Shown piece by piece: positions 55,620 to 64,000 of a stretch of 64,000 bases of DNA. The position numbers and the translations under genes were made by a program. The DNA lies in the NCBI GenBank assembly GCA_023666835.1, contig JAMPBJ010000001.1:704383-768382 (forward strand), read 5' to 3'. Every line of letters starts with the position of its first letter. Position 1 is the stretch's first letter. The notes under the pieces were generated by a model, which was given only the letters and a program-made list of their open reading frames with translations, searched no databases and was not told where the DNA came from. The stretch comes from Bacteroides sp. (GTDB taxonomy: Bacteria; Bacteroidota; Bacteroidia; Bacteroidales; Muribaculaceae).

Positions 55620-55627
55620 CAAAAGTA
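55620..55627 (-). promoter_or_regulatory. -7 box of the zapA run
   Basis: Minus-strand TACTTTTG, 18 bases before the coiled-coil gene. It may be the head promoter of the run that continues to 43.5 kb. Confidence 0.5.
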
Positions 55628-55674
55628 ATGCTTTTTTTTGATAATGGACAGCATAAACGCCCTTTTTTGAATTT

Positions 55675-57045
55675 TTATTTTCGAACCGGCTTTTGAGCCA
55701 GGATGTAGATGGGATTGTAGGTTAAAGTGTGCACGCCGGATGCAAGAATGGCTTTCAGTGCGGCTATGCTGGGTCGGGTGGCATTGACCCCGGTCGAACG
55801 GATGTGGTCGATCAGAGCCTGTGTGCTGTCAAAGTCGACGATCAGATTCTCAGATTGCAGTGTGTTGACGGTGAAGCCGGCAGCTGTAAGCGTTTCTGTC
55901 CATTGGCCGGCTGAGATGTAGTGGAGTGCTTCGGGGTTGAAGCGGTTGATTTCTTGGAAATTGTCGGGGCCGAAGGTTGATATGAGTAAATGTCCTCCTT
56001 TGGTCAGCTTGGAGTGGCAACGGCGCACGAATTCAGCCGGCGAATTGAACCATTGGATGGTCGAGGCCGATGCTATAAGGTCAATGCTTTCGTCGGAAAT
56101 TCGGGATATTTCTATCTCGGCATCGCATTGCCGGTGAATGCCGGGCAGGGTGGAGTCTATCGGCATTATGTCCCATAGTGTGGCCGAAGCATTTGGAAAA
56201 TTTTGGCAGATGGTTCGCGTGAGCATGCCGGTGCCTGTGCCTATTTCGAGGATGTTTCGGGGGTGAGAGGCGATTGTCGTCGCCGCTATTTCGGCAAGGT
56301 GCTCGGCTATGATTTTCTGTTGGGAAGCGTTTTGGGTGTATGTTTTTGCCGATTTTCTAAATCGGAGTGCCACAAGGCTTTTGTTGATGATACACTGCTG
56401 CATCATGCGGCTGAAATCAAGTAGATGTGGTCCTTCGATGATGCGTAGGTCAGAATGTCCTTGCCAGGCTTGTTTCTGATTGGTGGCCGGGATAATGAGG
56501 TCGGATCCGCTAATGTAGACGGTGTCCCATAAGTGAGAAAATTCGGCTCGATGGGTCATGCGTTCGATGGCCTCAAGCTCTTCGCGGAGATCGGAGATGG
56601 GCCGTTGCGGAAGCTTGTATGACATGGCTTTGTATACTGATGCAGAGCCGCAAACGCGCCTGAAGAATCTGACGAGCGAGGACTCAGAAAGCGCATCGAG
56701 CGTGGCTTGAAATGTTGCTTCAGGGATTCCTCGGGTGTCATCGACAGGGCAAAGTGTACCGTTGACGGCTATTTTTGCCGTGTAGTTCAGTTCGGGATTG
56801 TTGAGAATGAATTCTGTGGCGGCTATGACACCAAACGACCACGCCACGACGCAGATTTCGCGGTAGTCCGAGAAACGGATATCGGAGTCGGTTGCTTTGA
56901 TATCGCGATAATCGTAGGCCACGGCCAGGTCGTAGCCTGCCATCGCAATTGATGAGAAGAGTTCGGGAGTGGTGGCCCATCCGGTGAAAATGAGTACAAG
57001 TCTTCCGCTTTCGGTCGAGGATTTGTCGATTGATACGATTCTCAT
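55675..57045 (-). CDS. bioC: BioG-BioC fusion: pimeloyl-ACP esterase and malonyl-ACP methyltransferase
   Basis: 456 residues in two domains. Residues 1-210 are a BioG (DUF452) hydrolase with LIFTGWATTPELF and the nucleophile elbow VVAWSFGVIAA. Residues about 225-456 are the BioC SAM methyltransferase: ILEIGTGTGMLTRTICQNFP, DLIASASTIQWFNSPAEFVR and GGHLLISTFGPDNFQEI. BioC masks malonyl-ACP as a methyl ester so the fatty-acid machinery can build pimeloyl-ACP; BioG later removes the ester. Having both on one chain keeps the pair at equal amounts. Overlaps bioF by four bases. Confidence 0.93.
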   Translation of the reverse strand: MRIVSIDKSSTESGRLVLIFTGWATTPELFSSIAMAGYDLAVAYDYRDIKATDSDIRFSDYREICVVAWSFGVIAATEFILNNPELNYTAKIAVNGTLCPVDDTRGIPEATFQATLDALSESSLVRFFRRVCGSASVYKAMSYKLPQRPISDLREELEAIERMTHRAEFSHLWDTVYISGSDLIIPATNQKQAWQGHSDLRIIEGPHLLDFSRMMQQCIINKSLVALRFRKSAKTYTQNASQQKIIAEHLAEIAATTIASHPRNILEIGTGTGMLTRTICQNFPNASATLWDIMPIDSTLPGIHRQCDAEIEISRISDESIDLIASASTIQWFNSPAEFVRRCHSKLTKGGHLLISTFGPDNFQEINRFNPEALHYISAGQWTETLTAAGFTVNTLQSENLIVDFDSTQALIDHIRSTGVNATRPSIAALKAILASGVHTLTYNPIYILAQKPVRK

Positions 57046-58175
57046 AGGTGTGATTTGATGGCGGCGGCCAACCGATCGATGTCGGTTTCCGATAGGCGGG
57101 CGTTGAGGCTTATTCGTAGTCGCTCGGTGCCCGGTGGGACGGTCGGGGTGCGTATGGCAAGCACTTTGAATCCGTCGATGCGCAGTTTTTGGGAAAGCTC
57201 GACGGCTGCTTTAGGGTCGCCAACGATCAGTGGAGTGATGTGGCTTGGCGTTGTATCCTTCATGGCCGGGAGATCCGACAGCCGGTCATGCAGACGCCGA
57301 GCCAGCGTCAGCAGGTGCTGTCGCTCATCATCCATGCGGGTGATCCGGTCGACCATGAAGTGCGTCCATGCAACGTTGACAGGTGGCAATGCGGTGGAGA
57401 ATATGAAGCTACGGGCGCGGTTGACGGCGTAGTCGCGGATAGTAGGAGAGGTGGCGATGAAAGCCCCCATCGAGGCTGCGGCTTTGCCAAAAGTACCCAC
57501 GATTACGTCAACATCTTCGGGGTTGGGAAGGGCTTGCGACATGCCCATTCCCTCGGGTCCGGTCACGCCGAATGCGTGTGCTTCGTCGATATACAACATT
57601 GTCTCCGGGTATCGTCGCCGGATTCCGGTCAGCCGCGACATGTCGGGAGAATCTCCGTCCATGCTGTAGACCGATTCCACGACTATTATGATACGTTTGT
57701 ATTCTGAGCGTTGCCTCTCAATGATCTGCTCGAGATGGTCGAGGTCGTTGTGGCGAAAACGGCGATAGGGAGCGCGCGAAAGAATAATGCCGTCGATGAT
57801 GCTGGCGTGGACAAGGCGGTCGGCAACGATAAGGGTCGACGGTTCGGAGGCCAGAGCTGATATCATGCCGGTGTTGGCGTGATAACCGCTGTTGAACAGC
57901 AATATACTGCGTCCGCCGTAGAGCTGCGACAGACGGCGTTCAAGCAACTCGTAGTGTTTTTGGTCGGAGGCGAGTAGGCGAGAGGCGGCCGATGTCATGG
58001 CGGGTATGTCGGTGGCATGAGCTGACATGAACTCATCGATCAGGGCGCGGTCGGTGGCCAGACCGAGGTAGTCGTTGCCGGTGAGGTCGACAAGGCCATC
58101 GTCGACCGTGGATGGCGGCACTGCCCGGAAATTGCCTGAGGCTCTGAGTCGGTCTAATGTTTCGTGGAATGACAT
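57042..58175 (-). CDS. bioF: 8-amino-7-oxononanoate synthase
   Basis: 377 residues. PLP enzyme joining pimeloyl-ACP and alanine. Motifs [46 protein letters not shown] with the PLP-pairing Asp, and [14 protein letters not shown] with the Schiff-base lysine. Start overlaps bioA's end by 22 bases. Confidence 0.95.
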   Translation of the reverse strand: MSFHETLDRLRASGNFRAVPPSTVDDGLVDLTGNDYLGLATDRALIDEFMSAHATDIPAMTSAASRLLASDQKHYELLERRLSQLYGGRSILLFNSGYHANTGMISALASEPSTLIVADRLVHASIIDGIILSRAPYRRFRHNDLDHLEQIIERQRSEYKRIIIVVESVYSMDGDSPDMSRLTGIRRRYPETMLYIDEAHAFGVTGPEGMGMSQALPNPEDVDVIVGTFGKAAASMGAFIATSPTIRDYAVNRARSFIFSTALPPVNVAWTHFMVDRITRMDDERQHLLTLARRLHDRLSDLPAMKDTTPSHITPLIVGDPKAAVELSQKLRIDGFKVLAIRTPTVPPGTERLRISLNARLSETDIDRLAAAIKSHL

Positions 58176-59464
58176 GCGTCGCTCTTGATTATGTTGATGA
58201 TTTCGCCGGTGAGTGTGGTGAGATCGTCGTCGGAAATGATATAGGGAGGCATTGTGTAGACGAGTCTGCCGAAGGGTCTGATCCAGATGCCACGCTCAAC
58301 GCATTGGCGCTGGAACCGGGCCATGTCGACCGGCTCCTCCATTTCAATCACGCCTATGGTGCCGAGCACTCTGACTTCCTTGACTCCGGGCAGGCTTTCT
58401 GCAGGGGCAAGCAGGCGGCGCAGCATGGATTCAATGTGGGTCACTCGGGCTTTCATGTCGGTGGAGTTCAACAGTTTGAGCGATGCTATGGCTATTGCGC
58501 ACGCCAGTGGGTTGGCCATGAATGTCGGGCCGTGCATCATCACGCCGGCCTCACCGTTGGAGATCGTATCGGCCACTTCTTTTGTGGTCAGCACGGCACT
58601 CGATGTCAGATAGCCTGCTGTTAGTCCTTTACCTATGCACATGATGTCGGGCTGCACGCCAGCATGTTCGCATGCAAAGAATCGTCCGGTGCGCCAGAAC
58701 CCTGTGGCGATTTCGTCAAATATGAGGTAGATACCATATTTGTCACACAGACGTCGCGCTTCCACAAGATATTGGGGATGATAGAAATACATACCGCCGG
58801 CTCCCTGCACCACGGGCTCGAGAATCAGAGCGGCGATTTCGTCGGATTTTTCGCTCAGTAGTTTCTCAAGCTCGTCGATAGCCGTCGGATCCCACGGGTC
58901 GTTGATGCGGCAACGCGGCTGCTCAACGAAGTAGCGTATGGGCAGTGCAGAGCCGAACGCACCATGCATTCCTGTCACCGGGTCGCACACACTCATGGCA
59001 TTCCATGTGTCGCCGTGATATCCTGAACGGATCGTGACGAAGTTAGTCTTTTTGTGCGAACCGGAGCGCGATATCGCAGCCTGGATTGCCATCTTCATGG
59101 CCACCTCCACGGCCACTGATCCCGAGTCGGCATAGAATATGTTGTTCATCGCCGGAGGAGCCACTTCGAGCAGCATCTTTCCCAGCTCGATGGCCGGATC
59201 GTGGGTCAATCCGCCAAACATCACATGGCTCATTCGTGCGAGCTGTTTCTCGACGGCTTTGTTGATCACGGGGTGATTATAGCCGTGGATCGTGCACCAC
59301 CACGACGACATCCCTTCGATCAATTCCCGACCGTCGGCCAGTTTCAGACGCACGCCCGATGCGCTGACCACTTTGTAGGTCGGCAGCGGATTGATGGTGG
59401 ATGTGTAGGGGTGCCAGAGATGTTCGCGATCCCAGCTCGAAAAAACGGGTGATGAACTGTCCAT
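58154..59464 (-). CDS. bioA: Adenosylmethionine--8-amino-7-oxononanoate transaminase
   Basis: 436 residues from the Met at 59464 ([20 protein letters not shown]); the Met at 59494 lies in the -7 box. PLP transaminase making DAPA with SAM as amino donor. [15 protein letters not shown] is typical, the PLP lysine is in [20 protein letters not shown] and [20 protein letters not shown] gives the Asp. First gene of bioA-bioF-bioGC. Confidence 0.96.
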   Translation of the reverse strand: MDSSSPVFSSWDREHLWHPYTSTINPLPTYKVVSASGVRLKLADGRELIEGMSSWWCTIHGYNHPVINKAVEKQLARMSHVMFGGLTHDPAIELGKMLLEVAPPAMNNIFYADSGSVAVEVAMKMAIQAAISRSGSHKKTNFVTIRSGYHGDTWNAMSVCDPVTGMHGAFGSALPIRYFVEQPRCRINDPWDPTAIDELEKLLSEKSDEIAALILEPVVQGAGGMYFYHPQYLVEARRLCDKYGIYLIFDEIATGFWRTGRFFACEHAGVQPDIMCIGKGLTAGYLTSSAVLTTKEVADTISNGEAGVMMHGPTFMANPLACAIAIASLKLLNSTDMKARVTHIESMLRRLLAPAESLPGVKEVRVLGTIGVIEMEEPVDMARFQRQCVERGIWIRPFGRLVYTMPPYIISDDDLTTLTGEIINIIKSDACHSTKH

Positions 59465-59491
59465 AAATCTTAGAAATGCTGATTCGGAATG

Positions 59492-59519
59492 CAAAATTAC
59501 AAAAAAATAATCTAATCAA
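59492..59519 (-). promoter_or_regulatory. Promoter of the biotin operon
   Basis: Minus-strand TTG (59519-59517), 17 bases, TAATTTTG (59499-59492), with about 20 bases of leader to bioA. No BirA-type palindrome was seen. Confidence 0.55.
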
Positions 59520-59641
59520 GATCCGAACGCAACCTTTTGCTTACGATTGCCGGAGCCCTATATATAATAATGTGTAGTCGAGGTCGGACAGCCAAGGAAG
59601 CTTGAATTTGGAGTGAAAATGACAAAAAATTGTTTAAAATC

Positions 59642-59672
59642 TTTGGTGGTTTAAAAAAAATGCCTACCTTTG
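59642..59672 (+). promoter_or_regulatory. Promoter of the Gly-Gly-Leu tRNA cluster
   Basis: TTTG (59642-59645), 19 bases, TACCTTTG (59665-59672), about 33 bases before the first tRNA. Ideal Bacteroidetes layout. Confidence 0.85.
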
Positions 59673-59705
59673 CATCGCAAAAGGGGAAAAGCCCGAAAGC
59701 CCAAC

Positions 59706-59781
<76 letters not shown>

Positions 59782-59836
59782 AGAGAACAATGAAATATGG
59801 TTTCAGCAGAGCCGGATCGCGAGATTTACAAACCAT

Positions 59837-59912
<76 letters not shown>

Positions 59913-59936
59913 ATATCTGACTTCTGTCTGAAATCT

Positions 59937-60020
59937 GTCCGGGTGGTGGAATTGGTAGACACGCTACTTTGAGGGGGTAGTGGCCGTTGGGCTGTGTGAG
60001 TTCGAATCTCATCTCGGACA
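59937..60020 (+). tRNA. tRNA-Leu (GAG)
   Basis: 84 bases with a long variable arm. Acceptor GTCCGGG/CTCGGAC (one G-U), anticodon stem CTACT/GGTAG with loop TTGAGGG, so anticodon GAG reads CUC/CUU. T loop TTCGAAT. No CCA is encoded; it must be added. Confidence 0.93.
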
Positions 60021-60025
60021 CTCTT

Positions 60026-60070
60026 GAAAAACGCAATTGGTTCGTAAAAGATCCGATTGCGTTTTTGCTT
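60026..60070 (+). terminator. Terminator after tRNA-Leu
   Basis: AAAACGCAATTGG pairs with CCGATTGCGTTTT (one T-G), followed by TTTGCTTTT. Confidence 0.85.
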
Positions 60071-60083
60071 TTATGGCGCCCGA

Positions 60084-60115
60084 TTTTGTCATTTCAAAAC
60101 AAATCGCTATCTTTG
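60084..60115 (+). promoter_or_regulatory. Promoter of tRNA-Pro
   Basis: TTTTG (60084-60088), 19 bases, TATCTTTG (60108-60115), followed by a leader of about 50 bases. Confidence 0.85.
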
Positions 60116-60171
60116 CATCACAAAATTCGGCTGATGTCAATGCCTGTCAGCTGCAGGCGGCATGAAGCTTT

Positions 60172-60248
60172 CGGGGCGTAGCGCAGTCCGGTAGCGCACC
60201 TGGTTTGGGACCAGGTGGTCGCAGGTTCGAATCCTGTCACCCCGACCA
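60172..60248 (+). tRNA. tRNA-Pro (TGG)
   Basis: Acceptor CGGGGCG/CACCCCG with a C-A mismatch at pair 6, anticodon stem CCTGG/CCAGG with loop TTTGGGA (TGG), T loop TTCGAAT, discriminator A, encoded CCA. Confidence 0.95.
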
Positions 60249-60252
60249 CACA

Positions 60253-60288
60253 GAGGCCATCGGCATCCGCCGATGGCCTCGACGTTTT
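60253..60288 (+). terminator. Terminator after tRNA-Pro
   Basis: Perfect 12-bp stem GAGGCCATCGGC with loop ATCC, then GACGTTTT. Confidence 0.85.
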
Positions 60289-60309
60289 GGGCGGATAAGA
60301 GGCGGAACC

Positions 60310-60336
60310 TTATATAATTTATAAATCTTATAATCA
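60310..60336. repeat. AT-rich TATAAATC-type repeat copy
   Basis: TTATATAATTTATAAATCTT, past the tRNA terminator; resembles the repeats near 23.1, 23.5 and 37.3 kb. Confidence 0.4.
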
Positions 60337-60423
60337 AGTCTCCAAGTTGAAATAATGTTAAGGGTGGCAACTGCTTGGGGTGGCGGATTGTTCTTATGGC
60401 AGATTAATGAAAGGATTTGCTTT

Positions 60424-60810
60424 ATGAACAACTTTGATAATGAAATTGCCAACAGTGCTTCCGAGGTGTCGCGTCAGGCTGCACAGGTCAGTATCGATGC
60501 GGCCAAGGTAGCTGCATCAGAGAAGATTGCCGCTATGAAAACTGCAGCTTCTGATAGTTTTGAAAATGCGGAGTCGAGATCGGCCGAAGCCATGGCTCAG
60601 TCGCGTGAAAAAGCGTCGGAGCTGTTGTCGACCGTGAAGGAGCGGGTATCAGCTGTCGCTTCTACGGCTTCCGCCAAGGCTACGGAGCTCAAGGACAGAG
60701 CTGCTCAATCCGGCGAATCGTTGATGGAACGCTTGAAGGAGTCAACGGCCAATGCTCTTGAGTCGGGAGCTGAATCGGCTCAAAACCTGGCAGAAAAGAT
60801 CAGGAAGTAG
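60424..60810 (+). CDS. Alanine-rich amphipathic helical protein
   Basis: 128 residues from the ATG at 60424, which has an AAAGGA ribosome site nine bases upstream; the frame open to 60355 is rejected. The whole protein is Ala/Glu/Lys/Ser repeats (SRQAAQVSIDAAKVAASEKI, KERVSAVASTASAKATELKD), resembling YtxH-, apolipoprotein- or LEA-type stress proteins. No signal peptide. Probably binds membranes or other proteins through a long helix; function not known. Confidence 0.7.
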   Translation: MNNFDNEIANSASEVSRQAAQVSIDAAKVAASEKIAAMKTAASDSFENAESRSAEAMAQSREKASELLSTVKERVSAVASTASAKATELKDRAAQSGESLMERLKESTANALESGAESAQNLAEKIRK

Positions 60811-60824
60811 ACATAAGTTATAAA

Positions 60825-60857
60825 GAATGCGTCGTGAAAGGTGACGCATTCCTTTTT
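60825..60857 (+). terminator. Terminator after the helical protein
   Basis: Perfect nine-base stem GAATGCGTC/GACGCATTC, then CTTTTTT. Confidence 0.88.
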
Positions 60858-60913
60858 TGCGCCACGAGGTGTCGATTTTTGCTATTTTGGGATCAACCGG
60901 CTGGGTGGCGCAT

Positions 60914-60921
60914 TATTTTTG
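60914..60921 (+). promoter_or_regulatory. -7 box of the DUF6808-like gene
   Basis: TATTTTTG, 45 bases before the ATG; a TTTG is 24 bases upstream, a little too far. Confidence 0.4.
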
Positions 60922-60965
60922 CACTGTGTTTTTTGTGGTCTTAACCTTTCATTAATCTGATACGG

Positions 60966-61490
60966 ATGAAACGTAAACTTGTTATTGTGGGCGTATTGCT
61001 CTGTGGTTTTTTCGGTGGCATGGTGGTCGGGTGCCTAAGATCTTGTGGCAGTCGGGCCGAAGGTGGCGGGTCGGTTGTGTGTACTACGCTGATCGATACT
61101 GTCAGTGTGATGGATACGGTTAGGGTGGCTGTTCCGATGGCTGTGGATCAGCGAGTGGTGAGATCTGATACAGTGCGTCTTGCGATGGTGGCCGATGGCG
61201 ATACTGCAGTGATCGCGACCGACAGTGTTGCGGTGATGTTGCCGATGCTTCAACGTCACTTTCAGGGCGAAGAGTATGAGGCATGGGTCAGCGGCTATGA
61301 TCCACAGATCGATTCCATCATTCTCTATAGACCGTTGACCACGGTCAGAGAGACTACGCTGATACACCGTGACAAGGGTCTTCGTGGGCGCTGGGGACTT
61401 TCGGCCGGGATTGGTGTTGCTTTGTCGATCGACTGCCGGGTGCGTCCGGCTGTGTTTGTGGGTCTTTCCTATACTTTTGTGGCGCTATAG
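60966..61490 (+). CDS. Membrane-anchored DUF6808-like protein
   Basis: 174 residues with an N-terminal membrane helix (about 4-24) and a short Cys-containing segment (VGCLRSCGSR), then a beta-rich body. The pattern of Asp-Thr-Val repeats (DTVSVMDTVRVAVPM) and YEAWVSGYDPQIDSI matches what I know as DUF6808, often found in Bacteroides mobile elements and prophages. No other phage gene is nearby, so here it seems to be resident. Its end overlaps the cls end by six bases in convergent orientation. Confidence 0.65.
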   Translation: MKRKLVIVGVLLCGFFGGMVVGCLRSCGSRAEGGGSVVCTTLIDTVSVMDTVRVAVPMAVDQRVVRSDTVRLAMVADGDTAVIATDSVAVMLPMLQRHFQGEEYEAWVSGYDPQIDSIILYRPLTTVRETTLIHRDKGLRGRWGLSAGIGVALSIDCRVRPAVFVGLSYTFVAL

Positions 61491-62924
61491 GACGGGGCTG
61501 AGCAGACGGAGAATCGACTCCAGTGCTTTCTGCCACATGGGGCGGTTGCGCCATCGCGATTCCGATACCTTTTCGCTGTTGTGCAGATCATCCATGAACT
61601 GACGGGTGAGCTCGCTGTTGGTGTCGTGGGAATAGATGAAGAGTGTCGATTCAAAGTTGTGCTCGAAACTGCGAAAGTCGATGTTGGCCGACCCGACCGA
61701 CGAGATGTCGTCGTCGATTATCATCGTTTTGCTGTGGAGCATACCGCCATTGTATAGATATACCTTGATGCCGGCACGCAGAGCCTCCATGATATAGCTG
61801 TAGGATGCATAGGTAAGGATCAGGGAATCGCTGCGGCGGGGGATCATAATGCGGACGTCGACTCTCGACAGGGCCGCCACTTCGAGTGCGCGCATTAGGT
61901 TTTCGGTGGGCAGGAAGTAGGGCGTCTGGATGTAGACGCGTTTGCGGGCGTTGGCTATATTGCGAAACATCACCATGGCTATATTGCTCCATTCGCTCGT
62001 GGGTCCCGATGTGATCAGTTGCACATTGGCAGCATCGCGGCCGGTGTAGGGAGTCACGTTGGCGCTTTCCTCGATCAGCGGATTGCCCATGAACGACCAG
62101 TCGACTGCAAAGACATATTGCATGGCTGCAACACCGGGTCCGGATATGCGCAGGTGGGTGTCGCGCCAGCGGTCGAACTTGCCCCCGTCGATATATCGGT
62201 CGGCAATGTTCATGCCGCCGATGTAGCCAACCGATCCGTCGACCACCACAATCTTGCGGTGATTGCGCCAGTTGATGCGTGTGGCAAACAGCGGGAACAC
62301 CACCCGGAAAAACGGGTGGCATTCGATGCCGGTTTTCTCCATCTCCTTGAAGAACCGGCGCTTGGTGCCGAGCGAACCGATGTGGTCGTAGATCACGCGC
62401 ACTTTGACTCCACGGCGGGCGGCATCGATCAGAGCATCCTTGATGCAGTTGCCCAGACGGTCGTCAGAGAAAATATAGTATTGCAGGTGTATATAGTGAT
62501 GGGCGTTGGCTATGTCGGCAAGCAGGCTGTCGAATTTCTCCGTTCCGTCGTGAAACACTTTTATATGGTTCGACGGCAAAACCGTCGACTCCGTGAGTGC
62601 CATGCCAAGCTCAATCTGTTGCTGCAGATGATCGGGAGTGTCGGCGGTTTTGATTACTTCATCGCTCACCTGAGCTACCGATTGGCGCAAGCGGCGCTTG
62701 TTGCGGCGCGATATCATGTGCGTGTTCTTGATGCTGCGTCCAAAGAAGAGGTAGAGTATGATTCCGCCTATTGGAAGAGTCATCAGCACTGTGATCCAGG
62801 CCAGAGATTTCAGCGGATTGCGGTTCTCGGCAAGGATGATGCCCACGATGGTTGCTATTGTGGCAACGTAGGCAATCGTCAGCAGGGCGTAGACCCATGT
62901 CATGTTGATCGAGGCGATAATCAT
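61485..62924 (-). CDS. cls: Cardiolipin synthase
   Basis: 479 residues, normal. Two N-terminal membrane helices (about 8-60), then two phospholipase D domains: HxK in NWRNHRKIVVVDGSVGYIGG (about 215-235) and LHSKTMIIDDDISSVGSANI (about 395-415). Joins two phosphatidylglycerols. Upstream minus-strand sequence carries only weak -7 candidates. Confidence 0.95.
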   Translation of the reverse strand: MIIASINMTWVYALLTIAYVATIATIVGIILAENRNPLKSLAWITVLMTLPIGGIILYLFFGRSIKNTHMISRRNKRRLRQSVAQVSDEVIKTADTPDHLQQQIELGMALTESTVLPSNHIKVFHDGTEKFDSLLADIANAHHYIHLQYYIFSDDRLGNCIKDALIDAARRGVKVRVIYDHIGSLGTKRRFFKEMEKTGIECHPFFRVVFPLFATRINWRNHRKIVVVDGSVGYIGGMNIADRYIDGGKFDRWRDTHLRISGPGVAAMQYVFAVDWSFMGNPLIEESANVTPYTGRDAANVQLITSGPTSEWSNIAMVMFRNIANARKRVYIQTPYFLPTENLMRALEVAALSRVDVRIMIPRRSDSLILTYASYSYIMEALRAGIKVYLYNGGMLHSKTMIIDDDISSVGSANIDFRSFEHNFESTLFIYSHDTNSELTRQFMDDLHNSEKVSESRWRNRPMWQKALESILRLLSPVL

Positions 62925-63022
62925 GTTGCTAAATTATAAAAAGATAGAATTTTGAGTGATTTTTTGCACAAAAAAAAGATCTTTATGCAATAATGAATCT
63001 CATGCGAAGGGGCGGAAATAGT

Positions 63023-63058
63023 TTGGCCCGGATGTCGCTGATGCAACTTCCGGGCCAA
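63023..63058 (-). terminator. Hairpin after the subtilase gene
   Basis: TTGGCCCGGA pairs with TCCGGGCCAA, 20 bases past the subtilase stop; the U tract on the minus strand is weak. Confidence 0.6.
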
Positions 63059-63077
63059 TGAAGAGATATTTGTGATT

Positions 63078-64000
63078 TTATCTTACCATGACTTTGTGGT
63101 TGAACGTACGGCCGGATGCTCCTTTGACGGTCACGATGTAGACTCCGGCTGCGAGCGAGGATGTGTCGATGGTCGAGGCTTCGCCGCTTGCTGTGGTTTC
63201 GGCCAGGCGGATGCCCTGCAGGTTGTAGAGCGAGGTGGTGAATGCCGATTCGCCTGCGAGGTAAACGGTTAGAGAGCTGTTGCCGGTTTCGACAATGAGA
63301 GCTTTTTCAGCATCATCGTCGGCAATTGGATCGATACCCATTATTGATTTGCGGCTGAGCACTTCGATCAGACCGGCCACGGGATCAATGCGGCCATAAC
63401 CGGCTTTTTCGGTGTCGCCGGAGAGTTTGTCGTCGAGAGCTGAGGTCTTTGCTATGATCTCTTTCACGTCGGTGGTGGTCAGCGTTGGGTCGGCTTCAAG
63501 CCAGAGGGCCACGGTGCCGGTGACAAACGGAGTTGCCATCGAGGTGCCCGACATTGATGCGAAATAGTGGGTCTTGCTGCCCGATGTGGCCTGGCCTGAC
63601 ATGGATGTGGCAGCATTGTTTTTCCCCACATAGCATGAGCTGTAGGACGAAATGACGTTCATGCCCGGGCCGAGCACTTCGGGAAGTTGGCGTCCATCGG
63701 CCGAGGGTCCGTAGCTTGAGAAGTAAGTGACTGCGCCTTGGTTGAAGTTGGATTCGTTCATGTACGACACGTTGCCTCCGAGCGTTGCGTAGTAGCGGCG
63801 GTTGTCATACGAGCCAACGGATATCACGTCGGGGTTGCAGCAGCCATCACTGATTGAATAGGATGCGTCGCCGTCGACCGTGCCGCTGACCGCTGACTGT
63901 GCGGTGAATTCGCCGTAGTTCGAGAGAGTGCCAAACACTTCCTGGCCTTCTTTGCCGGTGATATTGATGTGGATGTAGGATGCCGAAGTGGAGGTTGCGG
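63078..64000 (-). CDS. Secreted S8 subtilase, C-terminal part only
   Basis: 307 residues are visible; the frame stays open to the window end, so the N-terminus with the Asp and His of the triad lies outside. The catalytic Ser is in SMSGTSMATPFVTGTVALWL. After the protease domain (ending DPVAGLIEVLSR) comes a linker and a C-terminal beta-sandwich (LYNLQGIRLAETTASGEAST, AAGVYIVTVKG, NHKVMVR) of the type-A T9SS sorting kind. Thus it is probably exported by type IX secretion and anchored or released at the surface. The GTG at 63938 is not the real start. Confidence 0.9.
   Translation of the reverse strand, partial: ATSTSASYIHINITGKEGQEVFGTLSNYGEFTAQSAVSGTVDGDASYSISDGCCNPDVISVGSYDNRRYYATLGGNVSYMNESNFNQGAVTYFSSYGPSADGRQLPEVLGPGMNVISSYSSCYVGKNNAATSMSGQATSGSKTHYFASMSGTSMATPFVTGTVALWLEADPTLTTTDVKEIIAKTSALDDKLSGDTEKAGYGRIDPVAGLIEVLSRKSIMGIDPIADDDAEKALIVETGNSSLTVYLAGESAFTTSLYNLQGIRLAETTASGEASTIDTSSLAAGVYIVTVKGASGRTFNHKVMVR

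Overview
The window reads as chromosomal DNA of a gut-type Bacteroidales bacterium, most likely near Muribaculaceae. The genus is inference; the order is well supported. The evidence for the order is the GldH lipoprotein, a Cys-poor tRNA-guanine transglycosylase, a PPi-dependent phosphofructokinase, a CotH-type secreted protein, a fused BioG-BioC, and above all many Bacteroidetes-type promoters (TTG or TTTG, about 19-21 bp, TAnnTTTG). No rRNA, CRISPR array, plasmid gene or complete insertion sequence was seen.

Layout. 1-10 kb, mostly minus strand, is the least understood part: a CreD gene cut by the window edge preceded by a second gene encoding only the CreD membrane half; a mini metalloprotease-like membrane protein coupled to a conserved unknown; a two-gene exported lipoprotein/TPR unit; a LytTR regulator coupled to a membrane-anchored protein; and unknown membrane proteins beside a 141-bp nested inverted repeat. 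10-14 kb has a von Willebrand A protein behind a perfect 22-bp palindrome, gltX, a 68-residue unknown and a 369-bp MITE-like element with 26-bp perfect terminal repeats. 14-20.7 kb is a complete histidine-to-glutamate operon (ftcD-hutU-hutH-hutI) ending in a C_GCAxxG protein. 21-23 kb is a two-component system, followed by a 735-bp non-coding stretch with a candidate small RNA. 24-31 kb holds an LptF/G permease, tgt, a sugar nucleotidyltransferase, galM, a Nudix hydrolase and priA; 31-36 kb is one giant TamB-like gene. 36-41 kb carries manA, PPi-PFK, an inactive-looking M16 peptidase and kdsB (sugar phosphate and LPS precursor metabolism). 41-43.5 kb is a two-gene secreted/CotH unit.

From 55.6 down to 43.5 kb the minus strand carries one long, tightly packed run: coiled-coil protein, zapA, a structured non-coding stretch, rny, ricT, gldH, HAD phosphatase, M24 peptidase, CCA-adding enzyme, queD, queE, PD40 protein, CstA transporter and PHP phosphatase. 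55.7-59.5 kb is a biotin operon (bioA-bioF-bioG/bioC) without bioB or bioD in view. 59.6-60.3 kb is a tRNA cluster (two identical Gly-GCC, Leu-GAG, Pro-TGG) with two clear promoters and two terminators. The end holds an amphipathic helical protein, a DUF6808-like protein, cardiolipin synthase and the C-terminal part of a secreted subtilase cut by the window edge.

Starts were moved from the longest reading frame wherever a promoter, an overlap with the upstream gene, or the family's usual N-terminus argued for it; each case is stated.
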